A stretch of 64,000 nt of DNA from RGIG9079 sp964567845 (GTDB taxonomy: Bacteria > Bacteroidota > Bacteroidia > Bacteroidales > Marinifilaceae), in the NCBI GenBank assembly GCA_964567845.1, contig CAZMOG010000001.1:1-64000 (forward strand), written 5' to 3'. A model generated the notes under the pieces. That model worked only from the letters and a program-made list of their open reading frames with translations. It was not told the DNA's origin and searched no databases. The position numbers were made by a program, and so were the translations under genes. This document shows, piece by piece, positions 32,596 to 42,234 of the stretch. Within the stretch, counting starts at the first letter, position 1; each line of letters begins with the position of its first letter.

Positions 32596-33615
32596 ATGAT
32601 TAATAAGATTAATACATTAATTGCAGAAATTGAGGCTTTTGAAGCAACCTCGTTAGAGGCTGTTGAGGCTTTCAGAATTAAGCATTTAAGCAAGAAAGGA
32701 ACCATTGCAGAACTTTTCGAGGAGTTTAAGGCGCTACCGGGCGATGAGAAACGTACCGTTGGTCAAGCCATGAACGAATTGAAGACAAAGGCAATGGATA
32801 AGGTTAACCAACTCAAAGAGGAGTTGTGCAATAACGAAAGTTCAGAGAGCGAAAGCGATTTGACCCGCCCCGGCGATAACATCCGACTGGGAAGCAGACA
32901 CCCTCTTTCATCGGTTAAGAATGAGATTCTTTCAATCTTCGCTAAGTTGGGTTTTACCGTTTCCGAAGGTCCCGAGATCGAGGATGATTGGCATAATTTC
33001 TCGGCATTGAATTTCCCTGAGGAGCACCCTGCACGTGATATGCAGGACACATTCTTTATTCAGAAGAATCCCGACATTATTCTACACACTCACACCTCAT
33101 CGGTTCAGGTGCGCGATATGGAGAGCCATCCGCTTCCATTGCGTCTTGTAACTCCCGGAAGAGTATTTAGAAACGAGGCTATCTCAGCACGTGCACACTG
33201 TATCTTCCACCAAATCGAGGCTCTTTACGTTGACGAGGGGGTATCATTTGCAGACTTGAAACAGACCCTTACATATTTTGCTAAGGAGCTGTTCGGACCA
33301 GATACACAAATCCGCCTACGTCCATCATACTTCCCATTCACCGAGCCATCGGCCGAGATGGATGTGTCATGTTCATTGTGCCACGGAAAGGGATGTAATG
33401 TTTGTAAAGGAACAGGATGGCTTGAGATTCTTGGATGCGGTATGGTCGATCCAAACGTTCTGGAGCTTAATGGAATTGACAAAGACAAATACACCGGATT
33501 CGCACTTGGAATGGGAATTGAGCGTATCACCATGTTGAAATACGGCATTAAGGATTTGCGTCTATTCTTCGAGAACGACATTCGTTTCTTAGAACAGTTT
33601 ACAGCAACCATTTAG
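32596..33615 (+). CDS. pheS: Phenylalanine-tRNA ligase alpha subunit
   Basis: A 339-residue class II synthetase subunit. The N-terminal coiled coil (1-85) binds tRNA. Motif 2 is around FRNEAISARAHCIFHQIEALYVD, motif 3 is GMGIERITMLKYGI. A Cys-rich insertion CSLCHGKGCNVCKGTGW, resembling a zinc-binding loop, is a known feature of many bacterial PheS proteins. With PheT (encoded elsewhere) it charges tRNA-Phe. The gene is intact. Confidence 0.97.
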   Translation: MINKINTLIAEIEAFEATSLEAVEAFRIKHLSKKGTIAELFEEFKALPGDEKRTVGQAMNELKTKAMDKVNQLKEELCNNESSESESDLTRPGDNIRLGSRHPLSSVKNEILSIFAKLGFTVSEGPEIEDDWHNFSALNFPEEHPARDMQDTFFIQKNPDIILHTHTSSVQVRDMESHPLPLRLVTPGRVFRNEAISARAHCIFHQIEALYVDEGVSFADLKQTLTYFAKELFGPDTQIRLRPSYFPFTEPSAEMDVSCSLCHGKGCNVCKGTGWLEILGCGMVDPNVLELNGIDKDKYTGFALGMGIERITMLKYGIKDLRLFFENDIRFLEQFTATI

Positions 33616-33625
33616 TAAAAGATAT

Positions 33626-35065
33626 ATGTCTGCGGGCCTTGCCATAACCATACTTCTTGCATACTTTTGTATGCTTATGATTGTAGGTTATTTCACCTCA
33701 AAGAACAGCAATGCCACGACATTCTATAACGCCAACCACTCTGCGCCATGGTATTTAGTGGCTTTTGGAATGGTTGGCGTTTCACTTTCCGGAGTCACCT
33801 TTATCTCCGTTCCGGGCGAGGTGGGCAACACCAACTGGAATTACCTTACTTTGGTAATAGGAAACTGCATTGGCTATATGCTGATTGCATGGATACTTCT
33901 ACCCATCTTCTATAAACTGAACCTGATCTCTATTTATGGTTGGCTTGAGAAGAGATATGGCCTAAGGACCCGAAAAAGCGGTTCAATACTCTTTTTGGTT
34001 TCACAACTTATTGGAGCATCGTTCAGACTGTTTCTTATTGTTAGCGTTCTGCAAATAGCATTTTTCAACTCAATAGGTATTCCGCTCTGGTGTACGGTTC
34101 TGATTACCTTGCTTTTTGTGTGGCTATACACCTTCCGCGGAGGAATTAAAACCCTTATATGGACAGATACTCTACAGACAATCTTTATGTTGCTCTCGCT
34201 ATTCATCTCCATCTACATTATATGTAAAGAGATGAATTTCTCGATAGGCGAGGCCACAAATGCCATTGCTCATAGCGACTATTCAACTATCTTCAACTGG
34301 GACTGGAAATCTGGGCAGAACACAATAAAACAGCTTATTGCCGGCATTGCCATTACCGTTGCAATTAACGGCTTGGACCAAAACATGATGCAGAAGAATC
34401 TGACCTGCTCGACCCTGAAAGAGTGTAGAAAAAATATGTTTACCTTTTCAGGTTTATTTCTGTTTACCAATATTCTGTTCTTGACATTGGGAACTTTGCT
34501 ATATATATATGCAAATACAAACGGCATTACTATCCCTGCTAAGAGCGATCAGCTCTTCCCTACATTGGCGCTTAACCATTTTGGATTTTTTGCAGGACTG
34601 TGCTTCCTTTTAGGAGTAACAGCAGCCGCATATTCATCGGTCGATTCATCACTTACCGCCATGACCACCTCATTCTGTTCTGACATAATGGGAGTTACCG
34701 AGAAGAATCCTCGCCCCAAATTAAGAATAGTGGTACATTTGTTATTTTCGCTATTAATGGGAGCAATAATCATTATCTTTAACAGCACCAATAATAGTAG
34801 CGTGGTATCAGCTGTATTCACTGCGGTAGGATATACATACGGCCCAATATTGGGTCTCTTCCTTTTCGGGTTAGGCACAAAACGCAAAGCAAATGAAAAA
34901 GCGATACCATACATCTGTGTGGCATCGCCCATTATATCGTGGATTATAAATTGCTATTCAGAAACTATCCTGTTCGGATATAAATTCGGTTTCGAGATTC
35001 TTTTGCTTAACGCCTTGATTACTATAATAGGATTGACTATTTCAAGCTACTCAAAACGTTGTTAA
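33626..35065 (+). CDS. Sodium/solute symporter (SSS family)
   Basis: A 479-residue membrane protein with about 13 transmembrane segments. SSS-family features are the start AYFCMLMIVGYFTSKNSN, AFGMVGVSLSGVTFISVPG in the second segment, YGWLEKRYG, and the Ser/Thr sodium-site region AAYSSVDSSLTAMTTSF. The substrate cannot be read from sequence; the neighbouring xylulokinase makes a pentose or polyol possible. Its 3' end overlaps the converging xylB gene by 29 bp. Confidence 0.88.
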   Translation: MSAGLAITILLAYFCMLMIVGYFTSKNSNATTFYNANHSAPWYLVAFGMVGVSLSGVTFISVPGEVGNTNWNYLTLVIGNCIGYMLIAWILLPIFYKLNLISIYGWLEKRYGLRTRKSGSILFLVSQLIGASFRLFLIVSVLQIAFFNSIGIPLWCTVLITLLFVWLYTFRGGIKTLIWTDTLQTIFMLLSLFISIYIICKEMNFSIGEATNAIAHSDYSTIFNWDWKSGQNTIKQLIAGIAITVAINGLDQNMMQKNLTCSTLKECRKNMFTFSGLFLFTNILFLTLGTLLYIYANTNGITIPAKSDQLFPTLALNHFGFFAGLCFLLGVTAAAYSSVDSSLTAMTTSFCSDIMGVTEKNPRPKLRIVVHLLFSLLMGAIIIIFNSTNNSSVVSAVFTAVGYTYGPILGLFLFGLGTKRKANEKAIPYICVASPIISWIINCYSETILFGYKFGFEILLLNALITIIGLTISSYSKRC

Positions 35066-36533
35066 GCATCTCCTTCCAACGCTCATAAGCCTCAAGATAC
35101 TCAGCATAATGAGCAGTATCGGGGTCTATTGTATCAATCTTTTGTAACTTGGCAAATGCTTCGTCGGGATTTGCATATATTCCGGCACCAATTCCTGCTC
35201 CCTGAGCGGCTCCTGCTGCTCCTGTGGTTTCATACAACTCAATTGGCACACCCGCCAAACTTGCCATGGTTTTACCGAAAATATCACTCTTATACATATT
35301 TGCGGCTCCTGCACGGATTGTTGAGACATGCAATCCCAAGTCACTCATAATATCCAATCCATACTTCATTGCGAATACAATTCCCTCTTGAACTGCACGC
35401 AAAAGATGAGCGCGTGTATGAACATTGAAATTTATTCCACTGAAAACTGCTCCTGTTTCACGGTTACCAAGCACTCGCTCCGCTCCGTTTCCAAATGGCA
35501 GAATAGATACTCCATTACTTCCAATTGGAATTGAATCGGCCATCATATTCATTACATCGTATGTAATTCCCTCGGGCGAGATTTGCTTCTTAATCCACGC
35601 ATTCATACTACCTGTACCATTGATGCAGAGCAACATTCCCAATCGTGGATCCTGAGGAGTGTGGTTTACATGGGCAAAAAGGTTAACTCTGTTCTGCTCA
35701 TCGTGTGTCAATCTATCCAAAACACCATAAATCACTCCGCTTGTGCCGGCTGTCGATGCCACCTCTCCGGGTTTAAAGACATTCAAAGACAAAGCATTGT
35801 TGGCCTGGTCTCCCGCACGGTAGCAAACCGGAGTTCCCTGTTTTAATCCCAATGCAAATGCTCCGTCGGCCGACAATCCGGCCTGTTTAGAGAAGGTTGG
35901 AACCACATCGGGCATTATGGACTTATCAAAACCGTAATAGCCCATCAACTCCTCAGAGATTGATTCACGTTTGAAATCCCACAAAATACCTTCAGACAAT
36001 CCCGGAATTGTGGTTTGCACCTCTCCGGTCATTCGCATAGCAATATAGTCTCCGGGCAACATTACCTTATGAATCTTTGCATAGATCTCAGGTTCATTCT
36101 CCTTTACCCATGCCAATTTACTTGCAGTAAAGTTACCGGGGGAATTTAACAGATGGTTGTGACAAATATCACTTCCCAAAATCTTAGCAGCTTCGTCACC
36201 ATAACTGACAGCACGGCTATCACACCATATAATCGATGGTCTTAACACATTATAGTGTTTATCAACCATCACCAATCCGTGCATCTGGTATGAAATACCA
36301 ATTGCTCGTACCTGCTCACGATCAATTCCCGATGTTGCCAGAATTGAGGCTGAAACCATACACAAATTCTGCCACCACAATTCAGGATCCTGCTCGGCCC
36401 AACCTGGTTTTACTGCCGTCATCTTCATCTCCTGCTTCGGAAAATAATCTGAAGCAGCACACACACCGGTAGCGGCATTAATCAACGATGCCTTAACCGA
36501 TGAAGTCCCCACGTCGAAACCTAACAGATACAT
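35037..36533 (-). CDS. xylB: Xylulokinase
   Basis: A 498-residue FGGY-family kinase. The ATP-binding N-terminal motif GFDVGTSSVKASLI is at the start. Sugar-site residues are in YQMHGLVMVD, and the second FGGY motif region is near GAGAANMYKSDIFGKTMASLAGVPI, followed by EAFAKL at the C-terminus. It phosphorylates xylulose at O5, feeding the pentose phosphate pathway. The gene converges with the symporter gene, overlapping by 29 bp, and lies 18 bp downstream of prs, so it may be read from the prs promoter. Confidence 0.92.
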   Translation of the reverse strand: MYLLGFDVGTSSVKASLINAATGVCAASDYFPKQEMKMTAVKPGWAEQDPELWWQNLCMVSASILATSGIDREQVRAIGISYQMHGLVMVDKHYNVLRPSIIWCDSRAVSYGDEAAKILGSDICHNHLLNSPGNFTASKLAWVKENEPEIYAKIHKVMLPGDYIAMRMTGEVQTTIPGLSEGILWDFKRESISEELMGYYGFDKSIMPDVVPTFSKQAGLSADGAFALGLKQGTPVCYRAGDQANNALSLNVFKPGEVASTAGTSGVIYGVLDRLTHDEQNRVNLFAHVNHTPQDPRLGMLLCINGTGSMNAWIKKQISPEGITYDVMNMMADSIPIGSNGVSILPFGNGAERVLGNRETGAVFSGINFNVHTRAHLLRAVQEGIVFAMKYGLDIMSDLGLHVSTIRAGAANMYKSDIFGKTMASLAGVPIELYETTGAAGAAQGAGIGAGIYANPDEAFAKLQKIDTIDPDTAHYAEYLEAYERWKEMLNNVLSSLK

Positions 36534-36551
36534 ATTGTTCAGTCTTTATTG

Positions 36552-37499
36552 TTACAAGATAAAGTATTCACTAATCGATTTATGATGCACCATATTGTAC
36601 ATCACATTTGCGAACATCTCGGCCACACATAGTGTTCGAATCTTTGAACATGGGCGAGATATAGGAATTGAATTTGTCAATACAACCTCTTCAAGTGCAG
36701 AAGCCTCGATTCTCTCCAAAGCAGGGCCCGACAATACTCCGTGAGTTGCAACTGCTCGAACAGAGTTTGCTCCCATCTCCTTTAACAAATCGGCAGCCTT
36801 GCAGATTGTTCCGGCTGTATCGATCATATCATCGACAATAACAACATCCTTGCCCTCTACATCGCCAATTACACGCATCTCTGCAACTACATTAGGACGT
36901 GGACGACTCTTGTGACAAATAATCATATCACAGTGGAAATGCTTTGCCCAGCTATTTGCACGTTTAGCTCCTCCCATATCTGGCGATGCGATTGCCAAAT
37001 TCGGCAAATTCAAACTCTTAATATATGGGATTGTTACAGTTGAACCATAAAGGTGGTCAACCGGAATATCGAAGAATCCCTGAATCTGGTCTGCATGCAA
37101 ATCCATTGTAATTACACGATCCGCACCGGCTGCAGTCAAAAGATTAGCAACCAATTTTGCTGCAATAGTGATTCTTGGACGATCCTTTCTATCCTGACGG
37201 GCAAAACCGAAATATGGGATTACCGCAATAACTTTATATGCAGAGGCACGCTTAGCTGCATCAATCATCATCAACAACTCCATCAGGTTGTCACTTGGTG
37301 GCATTGTTGACTGCACAATAAAGACATAATCTCCACGAACAGTTTCATTGTAAGCTGTTACAAACTCTCCATCACTAAAACGTAGCAATGCTCTCTCTCC
37401 CAACTTTACTCCCAAGGTTTTTGCAATCTCTTGGGCAATATAAGCGCTCTTTTCTCCTGAAAAGACCTTAATTTCAGCACTTCCGGTCATAAAATTCAT
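36552..37499 (-). CDS. prs: Ribose-phosphate pyrophosphokinase
   Basis: A 315-residue PRPP synthase. Motifs: SDGEFVTAYNETVRGDYVFIVQS, the flexible-loop signature QDRKDRPR, the catalytic loop ARQDRK and the PRPP-binding VIVDDMIDTAGT. It forms PRPP from ribose-5-phosphate and ATP for nucleotide, His and Trp synthesis. An earlier in-frame TTG at 37535 overlaps the -7 box, so I start at the ATG at 37499, which also gives the usual family length. Confidence 0.96.
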   Translation of the reverse strand: MNFMTGSAEIKVFSGEKSAYIAQEIAKTLGVKLGERALLRFSDGEFVTAYNETVRGDYVFIVQSTMPPSDNLMELLMMIDAAKRASAYKVIAVIPYFGFARQDRKDRPRITIAAKLVANLLTAAGADRVITMDLHADQIQGFFDIPVDHLYGSTVTIPYIKSLNLPNLAIASPDMGGAKRANSWAKHFHCDMIICHKSRPRPNVVAEMRVIGDVEGKDVVIVDDMIDTAGTICKAADLLKEMGANSVRAVATHGVLSGPALERIEASALEEVVLTNSIPISRPCSKIRTLCVAEMFANVMYNMVHHKSISEYFIL

Positions 37500-37532
37500 G
37501 TTTGAAGGTAAATGTGTGTATGTTATAGGATG

Positions 37533-37540
37533 CAAATATA
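37533..37540 (-). promoter_or_regulatory. prs promoter
   Basis: TATATTTG on the minus strand at 37533-37540, a perfect -7 box 33 bp ahead of the start codon at 37499. It fixes the start of prs. Confidence 0.65.
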
Positions 37541-37584
37541 ATTAAACTTATCTGAAAAAGGAAACTCTATTACGCAATAATTAC

Positions 37585-37592
37585 TATTTTTG
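37585..37592 (+). promoter_or_regulatory. Promoter of the CotH gene, nearly leaderless
   Basis: TATTTTTG at 37585-37592 ends only 5 bp ahead of the ATG at 37598, so the transcript would start at or next to the start codon. It is divergent from the prs promoter. Confidence 0.55.
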
Positions 37593-37597
37593 CACTC

Positions 37598-38899
37598 ATG
37601 AAAGAGAGATTTATAAAACTATTTGCATTTTTGCTTTTTTCATGGCTTCTATTTGCCTGTTCCGACGAAGAGACCGTTTACCAGGACAATTGGGTTATTG
37701 ACAACTCTAAAGAGGCATGGGAAGAGCAAGTGGTTCCTGGCGAGGCAGAGCTATGGAAAACCGGACTTCCGGTCATTGTAATCAACACTCCAAACAGCAC
37801 TCCGGTTAAAAGTAAGTACACCTGGGTAGAGAATGCCACATTTGAATGTTTCAATCCGGACTCAACAACCAACAGCACGGCAACAACGCGTATTCGACTT
37901 CACGGAAACTCATCCCGTGCATGTCCAAAAGTTTCGTACAATTTAGATTTTACGGAAAAAACATCCGTACTGTCTATGCCACCACACAAAAGGTGGATAT
38001 TGATTGCCAATCACTTTGACAAAACATTGTTGAGAAACACCATTGGACAATGGTTAGGAAGAAAGTTCGGCTCATTTGCCTATTCGCCAAGAAACCAATT
38101 TGTCGAGGTAATTCTAAACGGCAAACATTTGGGAACATACATGCTTATTGAGCACATCAGACAAAGTAACAACCGAGTTGAGAATGGCTATGTAATTGAG
38201 TTCGATGATAAGTATGCAGAAGACGATATTGTCTTCCAATCTATCATTCGCAATGGCAAGGACACCATTAATGTGAATATCAAAGATCCCGATATTGCCA
38301 TGAATGGCGAAGAGTTTAACCACATTAAAGATATTATTAACAACCTTAGCGCAACTCTATATGGCAGTGATCCATTCAACAAAACAACCGGATATTTCCA
38401 TGTTGCAGATCGGGAGACATTTGCAGATTTCTACATTGTGAACGAGATTTCAAAGAATGTTGATGCCCGCTTCTACTCAAGTTGTTTCGCAAATCTTACC
38501 ACCTACGACCATCTATACATGGGGCCGCTTTGGGATTTCGATGTTGGGTTTGGAAACTACGTATTCGAGAATCCATATACAATCAATGAACCGACAGGTT
38601 TGTATATGCACAAATGTCCATGGATCGAGATTATGTTGAAAGAGAACGAATTTCTGAAGATTGTTTCGAAAAAAATAAACCGCTACTACAAGCATGAAGC
38701 TGAGATTCTTGCATATATCGACGAGCAAAGCAACTCAATTCTGAACTCGGTAGTTCTGAATGAGCGTTTATGGAACGTTCTTTCTGAAGATAGTTCCCAA
38801 CTAACGGACCAAGAGATAAAGGATTTATATTTGGAGCAGGTCGAGTGGTTGAAGAATTGGATTCACGACCGTTTTATATATCTTAAAACCAAATACTAA
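37598..38899 (+). CDS. CotH-family lipoprotein
   Basis: A 433-residue exported protein. The lipobox is LFAC (Cys21), so it is anchored in a membrane, probably facing the surface or periplasm. The CotH kinase-like domain shows HGNSSRACPKVSYNLDF, the block KRWILIANHFDKTLLRN, LNGKHLGTYMLIEHI and the catalytic-type LWDFDVGFGNY. CotH of Bacillus phosphorylates spore-coat proteins; in Bacteroidetes the targets are unknown. It stands alone with its own promoter, divergent from prs. Confidence 0.85.
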   Translation: MKERFIKLFAFLLFSWLLFACSDEETVYQDNWVIDNSKEAWEEQVVPGEAELWKTGLPVIVINTPNSTPVKSKYTWVENATFECFNPDSTTNSTATTRIRLHGNSSRACPKVSYNLDFTEKTSVLSMPPHKRWILIANHFDKTLLRNTIGQWLGRKFGSFAYSPRNQFVEVILNGKHLGTYMLIEHIRQSNNRVENGYVIEFDDKYAEDDIVFQSIIRNGKDTINVNIKDPDIAMNGEEFNHIKDIINNLSATLYGSDPFNKTTGYFHVADRETFADFYIVNEISKNVDARFYSSCFANLTTYDHLYMGPLWDFDVGFGNYVFENPYTINEPTGLYMHKCPWIEIMLKENEFLKIVSKKINRYYKHEAEILAYIDEQSNSILNSVVLNERLWNVLSEDSSQLTDQEIKDLYLEQVEWLKNWIHDRFIYLKTKY

Positions 38900-38975
38900 A
38901 AGAGTTGAAAATATGGGTGTTTTTAATTAATTTCGCACCCTATTAGTGAGATACAGTTATAAACAGATTCTAACA

Positions 38976-41753
38976 ATGGAATATAATTTTAAAGAGATTG
39001 AGAGCAAGTGGCAGAACTATTGGCGCGAAAACAAAACTTACAAAGTAAGTTCTACATCAGACAAGCCTAAATACTACGTTTTGGATATGTTCCCATACCC
39101 ATCGGGAGCAGGTTTGCACGTAGGTCACCCTCTTGGTTACATCGCTTCGGACATCTATTCACGATATAAAAGATTGAAGGGATTTAATGTATTGCATCCA
39201 ATGGGATACGATGCATACGGTCTTCCTGCAGAGCAGTATGCAATCCAGACAGGCCAGCACCCTGCAATCACTACCGACAAGAATATTGCACGCTATCGTG
39301 AGCAATTGGATAAAATAGGCTTCTCGTTCGATTGGGACAGAGAGGTAAAGACTTGTGACCCTAAATATTACAAATGGACACAATGGGCTTTCATCCAGAT
39401 GTTTAACCACTGGTTTGACAAAAACACCCAAAAGGCCCAGCCAATTGAGTTTTTGGTTGCAACTCTTGCAAAAGAGGGAAATGCCAGCATAAATGCAGCA
39501 TGTTCACAGGACACTCCCAAAATCACAGCAGAGGAGTGGAATAACATGTCTCAGAATGAGCAACAACAGTTCCTTTTGAACTACAGATTGGCATACCTTG
39601 CCGATGCTGTTGTTAACTGGTGTCCAAAGTTGGGAACCGTACTTGCAAACGATGAGGTTAAGGATGGACTGTCTGTACGCGGAGGTTTCCCTGTTGTACA
39701 AAAGACAATGCGTCAATGGTCACTAAGAGTCTCTGCATACGCACAAAGATTGCTTGACGGATTGGACAAGATTGATTGGTCGGATTCATTGAAAGATATT
39801 CAGCGTAACTGGATTGGTCGCTCATTGGGAACAGAAATGATCTTCAATGTTAAGGACTCCGATGTTAAATTGGAGATCTTTACAACTCGTGCAGATACCG
39901 TTTATGGTGTTTCATTTATGGTTTTGGCACCCGAGAGCGATTATGTTAAGATGCTTACCACCCCTGAGCAGGAGACCGCAGTAAAGGAGTATCTTGACTA
40001 CGTTGCAAAACGAACCGAGCGTGAGCGTCAGAGCGAGGTTAAGACTGTAACAGGAGTATTTACCGGTTCATACGCTGTTAATCCACTTACAAACGAGGCT
40101 ATTCCTATTTGGATCAGTGAGTACGTATTGGCAGGCTATGGAACAGGTGCTATTATGGCCGTTCCTGCTCATGACAGCCGCGACTATGCCTTTGCCAAGA
40201 AATTCAATTTGCCAATCATCCCGGTTGTTGACAACGGAGGAGAGATTGATTTGTCTGAAAGTTCGTACGATGCCAAAGAGGGTAAGATGATTAATAGCGG
40301 TGATTTGAATGGCATGGATGTTAAGGATGCCATCAAATATACAGCCGAGAAGGTCGAGAAGATGGGAATCGGTAAGATTAAGGTAAACTACCGTCTTCGC
40401 GATGCTATATTCAGCCGTCAAAGATATTGGGGAGAGCCTTTCCCTGTTTACTATAAGGACAATCTTCCATACATGCTTGACGAGAACAAGTTGCCATTGA
40501 CTCTTCCCGAGATTGATAAATATTTGCCAACCGAGAGCGGAGAGCCACCATTAGGACGCGCAAAGGGATGGACAACTTCCGAGGGATACCCACTGGAGTT
40601 GAATACAATGCCTGGATTTGCCGGTTCATCGGCCTACTTCTTGCGCTACATGGATCCACAAAACGACAATGCCCTTGTAAGCAAAGAGGCTAACGAATAC
40701 TGGAGAAATGTGGATTTGTATCTTGGAGGTGCAGAGCATGCTACAGGACACTTGATCTATTCACGTTTCTGGAACATGTTCCTATATGATTTGGGAATTG
40801 CTTGCGAGGAGGAGCCATTCAAGAAGCTTATCAACCAGGGAATGATTCAGGGACGTTCAAGTTTCGTATATAGAGTTCAGGGAACAAACACATTTGTATC
40901 TGTCGGACTTAAAGATCAATATGAAACAACCGAAATTCACGTATTGGTAGATTTCGTTAAAAACGACATTCTTGACATTGAGCAGTTTAAGAACTGGATG
41001 CCTGAATATAACAATGCCGAGTTTATCCTTGAGGAGGATGGCAAGTACCATTGCGGTTACGCTGTTGAGAAGATGTCAAAATCTATGTTCAACGTTGTAA
41101 ACCCGGACAATGTCATTGAGGAGTTCGGAGCAGATACTCTTCGTTTGTATGAAATGTTCCTTGGCCCATTGGAGGCACACAAACCTTGGGATACAAAGGG
41201 AATTGACGGAGTTTATAAGTTCTTGAGAAAATTCTGGCGTTTGTTCCACACCGGCGAGGAGTTTTGCGTTAGCAACGAAGCGCCGACTGCCGAGGAGTTG
41301 AAGATTCTTCACCGCACAATCAAGAAGATCGAGAACGACATTGAGACCTTCTCATTCAACACCTCGATTCCTGCCTTCATGATTTGCACCAACGAATTGG
41401 GAGCATTGAAGTGCAATAAGCGTGCAATCTTGGAGCCTCTTGTAATCACATTGGCACCATACGCTCCACATATTGCCGAGGAGTTGTGGCATGCTCTTGG
41501 AAACACCGAGAGCGTAACCGTTGCTACTTTCCCACATTGGGATGAGAAGTATTTGGTCGAGGCCTCGAAAGAGTACCCAATCAGTTTCAATGGTAAGGTT
41601 CGCTTCAAAATGACCTTCCCTGCAACTGCAACAAATCAGGAGATTGAGGAGGCTGTCAAAGCATCGGCCGACACTGCTCGCTGGATTGAGGGCAAGAGCA
41701 TTAAGAAGATGATTATTGTACCTAACAAGATTGTAAATGTTGTTGTAGGATAG
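38976..41753 (+). CDS. leuS: Leucine-tRNA ligase
   Basis: A 925-residue class I synthetase, intact. The start is the ATG at 38976, giving the usual MEYNFKEIESKWQNYW opening. The HIGH motif is HVGH at 48-51, the editing CP1 domain covers about 220-420 (ending in EYVLAGYGTGAIMAVPAHDSRD), and the KMSKS motif is at 699-703. It charges tRNA-Leu and removes misacylated products. A short inverted repeat GGGTG/CACCC lies in the 76 bp ahead. The stop codon is just 2 bp from the next gene, the first of the metal-efflux set. Confidence 0.97.
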   Translation: MEYNFKEIESKWQNYWRENKTYKVSSTSDKPKYYVLDMFPYPSGAGLHVGHPLGYIASDIYSRYKRLKGFNVLHPMGYDAYGLPAEQYAIQTGQHPAITTDKNIARYREQLDKIGFSFDWDREVKTCDPKYYKWTQWAFIQMFNHWFDKNTQKAQPIEFLVATLAKEGNASINAACSQDTPKITAEEWNNMSQNEQQQFLLNYRLAYLADAVVNWCPKLGTVLANDEVKDGLSVRGGFPVVQKTMRQWSLRVSAYAQRLLDGLDKIDWSDSLKDIQRNWIGRSLGTEMIFNVKDSDVKLEIFTTRADTVYGVSFMVLAPESDYVKMLTTPEQETAVKEYLDYVAKRTERERQSEVKTVTGVFTGSYAVNPLTNEAIPIWISEYVLAGYGTGAIMAVPAHDSRDYAFAKKFNLPIIPVVDNGGEIDLSESSYDAKEGKMINSGDLNGMDVKDAIKYTAEKVEKMGIGKIKVNYRLRDAIFSRQRYWGEPFPVYYKDNLPYMLDENKLPLTLPEIDKYLPTESGEPPLGRAKGWTTSEGYPLELNTMPGFAGSSAYFLRYMDPQNDNALVSKEANEYWRNVDLYLGGAEHATGHLIYSRFWNMFLYDLGIACEEEPFKKLINQGMIQGRSSFVYRVQGTNTFVSVGLKDQYETTEIHVLVDFVKNDILDIEQFKNWMPEYNNAEFILEEDGKYHCGYAVEKMSKSMFNVVNPDNVIEEFGADTLRLYEMFLGPLEAHKPWDTKGIDGVYKFLRKFWRLFHTGEEFCVSNEAPTAEELKILHRTIKKIENDIETFSFNTSIPAFMICTNELGALKCNKRAILEPLVITLAPYAPHIAEELWHALGNTESVTVATFPHWDEKYLVEASKEYPISFNGKVRFKMTFPATATNQEIEEAVKASADTARWIEGKSIKKMIIVPNKIVNVVVG

Positions 41754-41755
41754 AT

Positions 41756-42166
41756 ATGAAATCGATGATAAGAATAATGATTGTTGTTGCGACTCTGTTT
41801 TCTTTGGTCGCAACAGCCATTATTCCCCATCATCACCACAACGATGGCGAGACAATCTGTACTTGCCACCACAACTCTTGTTGCCACGATTGCAATGAAA
41901 GTTGCAATCATCACAATGGAGAGCCCGATGATTGCGCCAACTGTTCATGCAATATTAAATTCCGCACTGATTTTACTAGTCAAACAGTAAAGGTTCCTGC
42001 CCCGGCCCAAATATTAACATTTGAGTTCATTGCAGAACATTTTTCCTTTATAGATTTTAAAACTGCAAGACTCTACGAAGAGCAGAATAACTTTCCGCCA
42101 AATTTAATACACAAATATATCTTTTACCGTAAGAGCGTTGCCTTACGTGCCCCGCCACAATTTTAA
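41756..42166 (+). CDS. Exported Cys/His-rich protein (DUF6769-like), 136 aa
   Basis: A 136-residue protein with an N-terminal hydrophobic signal segment (about 1-22), then a 45-residue segment extremely rich in metal ligands: PHHHH, CTCHH, CCHDC and further Cys pairs, about nine Cys and nine His in total. The remainder is ordinary (FEFIAEHFSFIDF and so on). I recall DUF6769-type proteins beside metal-efflux genes in Bacteroidetes. It probably binds copper or zinc in the periplasm, as a sensor or shuttle for the pump; this is inferred. It starts 2 bp after leuS and is followed by a hairpin. Confidence 0.7.
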   Translation: MKSMIRIMIVVATLFSLVATAIIPHHHHNDGETICTCHHNSCCHDCNESCNHHNGEPDDCANCSCNIKFRTDFTSQTVKVPAPAQILTFEFIAEHFSFIDFKTARLYEEQNNFPPNLIHKYIFYRKSVALRAPPQF

Positions 42167-42179
42167 GTTTCCCATATTG

Positions 42180-42204
42180 AGCCATACCCCATCGGATTAT
42201 GGCT
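42180..42204 (+). promoter_or_regulatory. Hairpin between the DUF6769-like and adaptor genes
   Basis: AGCCATA (42180-42186) pairs with TATGGCT (42198-42204), leaving an 11-base loop. It has no T-run. It could adjust read-through or protect the mRNA of the pump genes. Confidence 0.4.
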
Positions 42205-42234
42205 ATAAACAGATTAACTTAAAATTGTATCACT

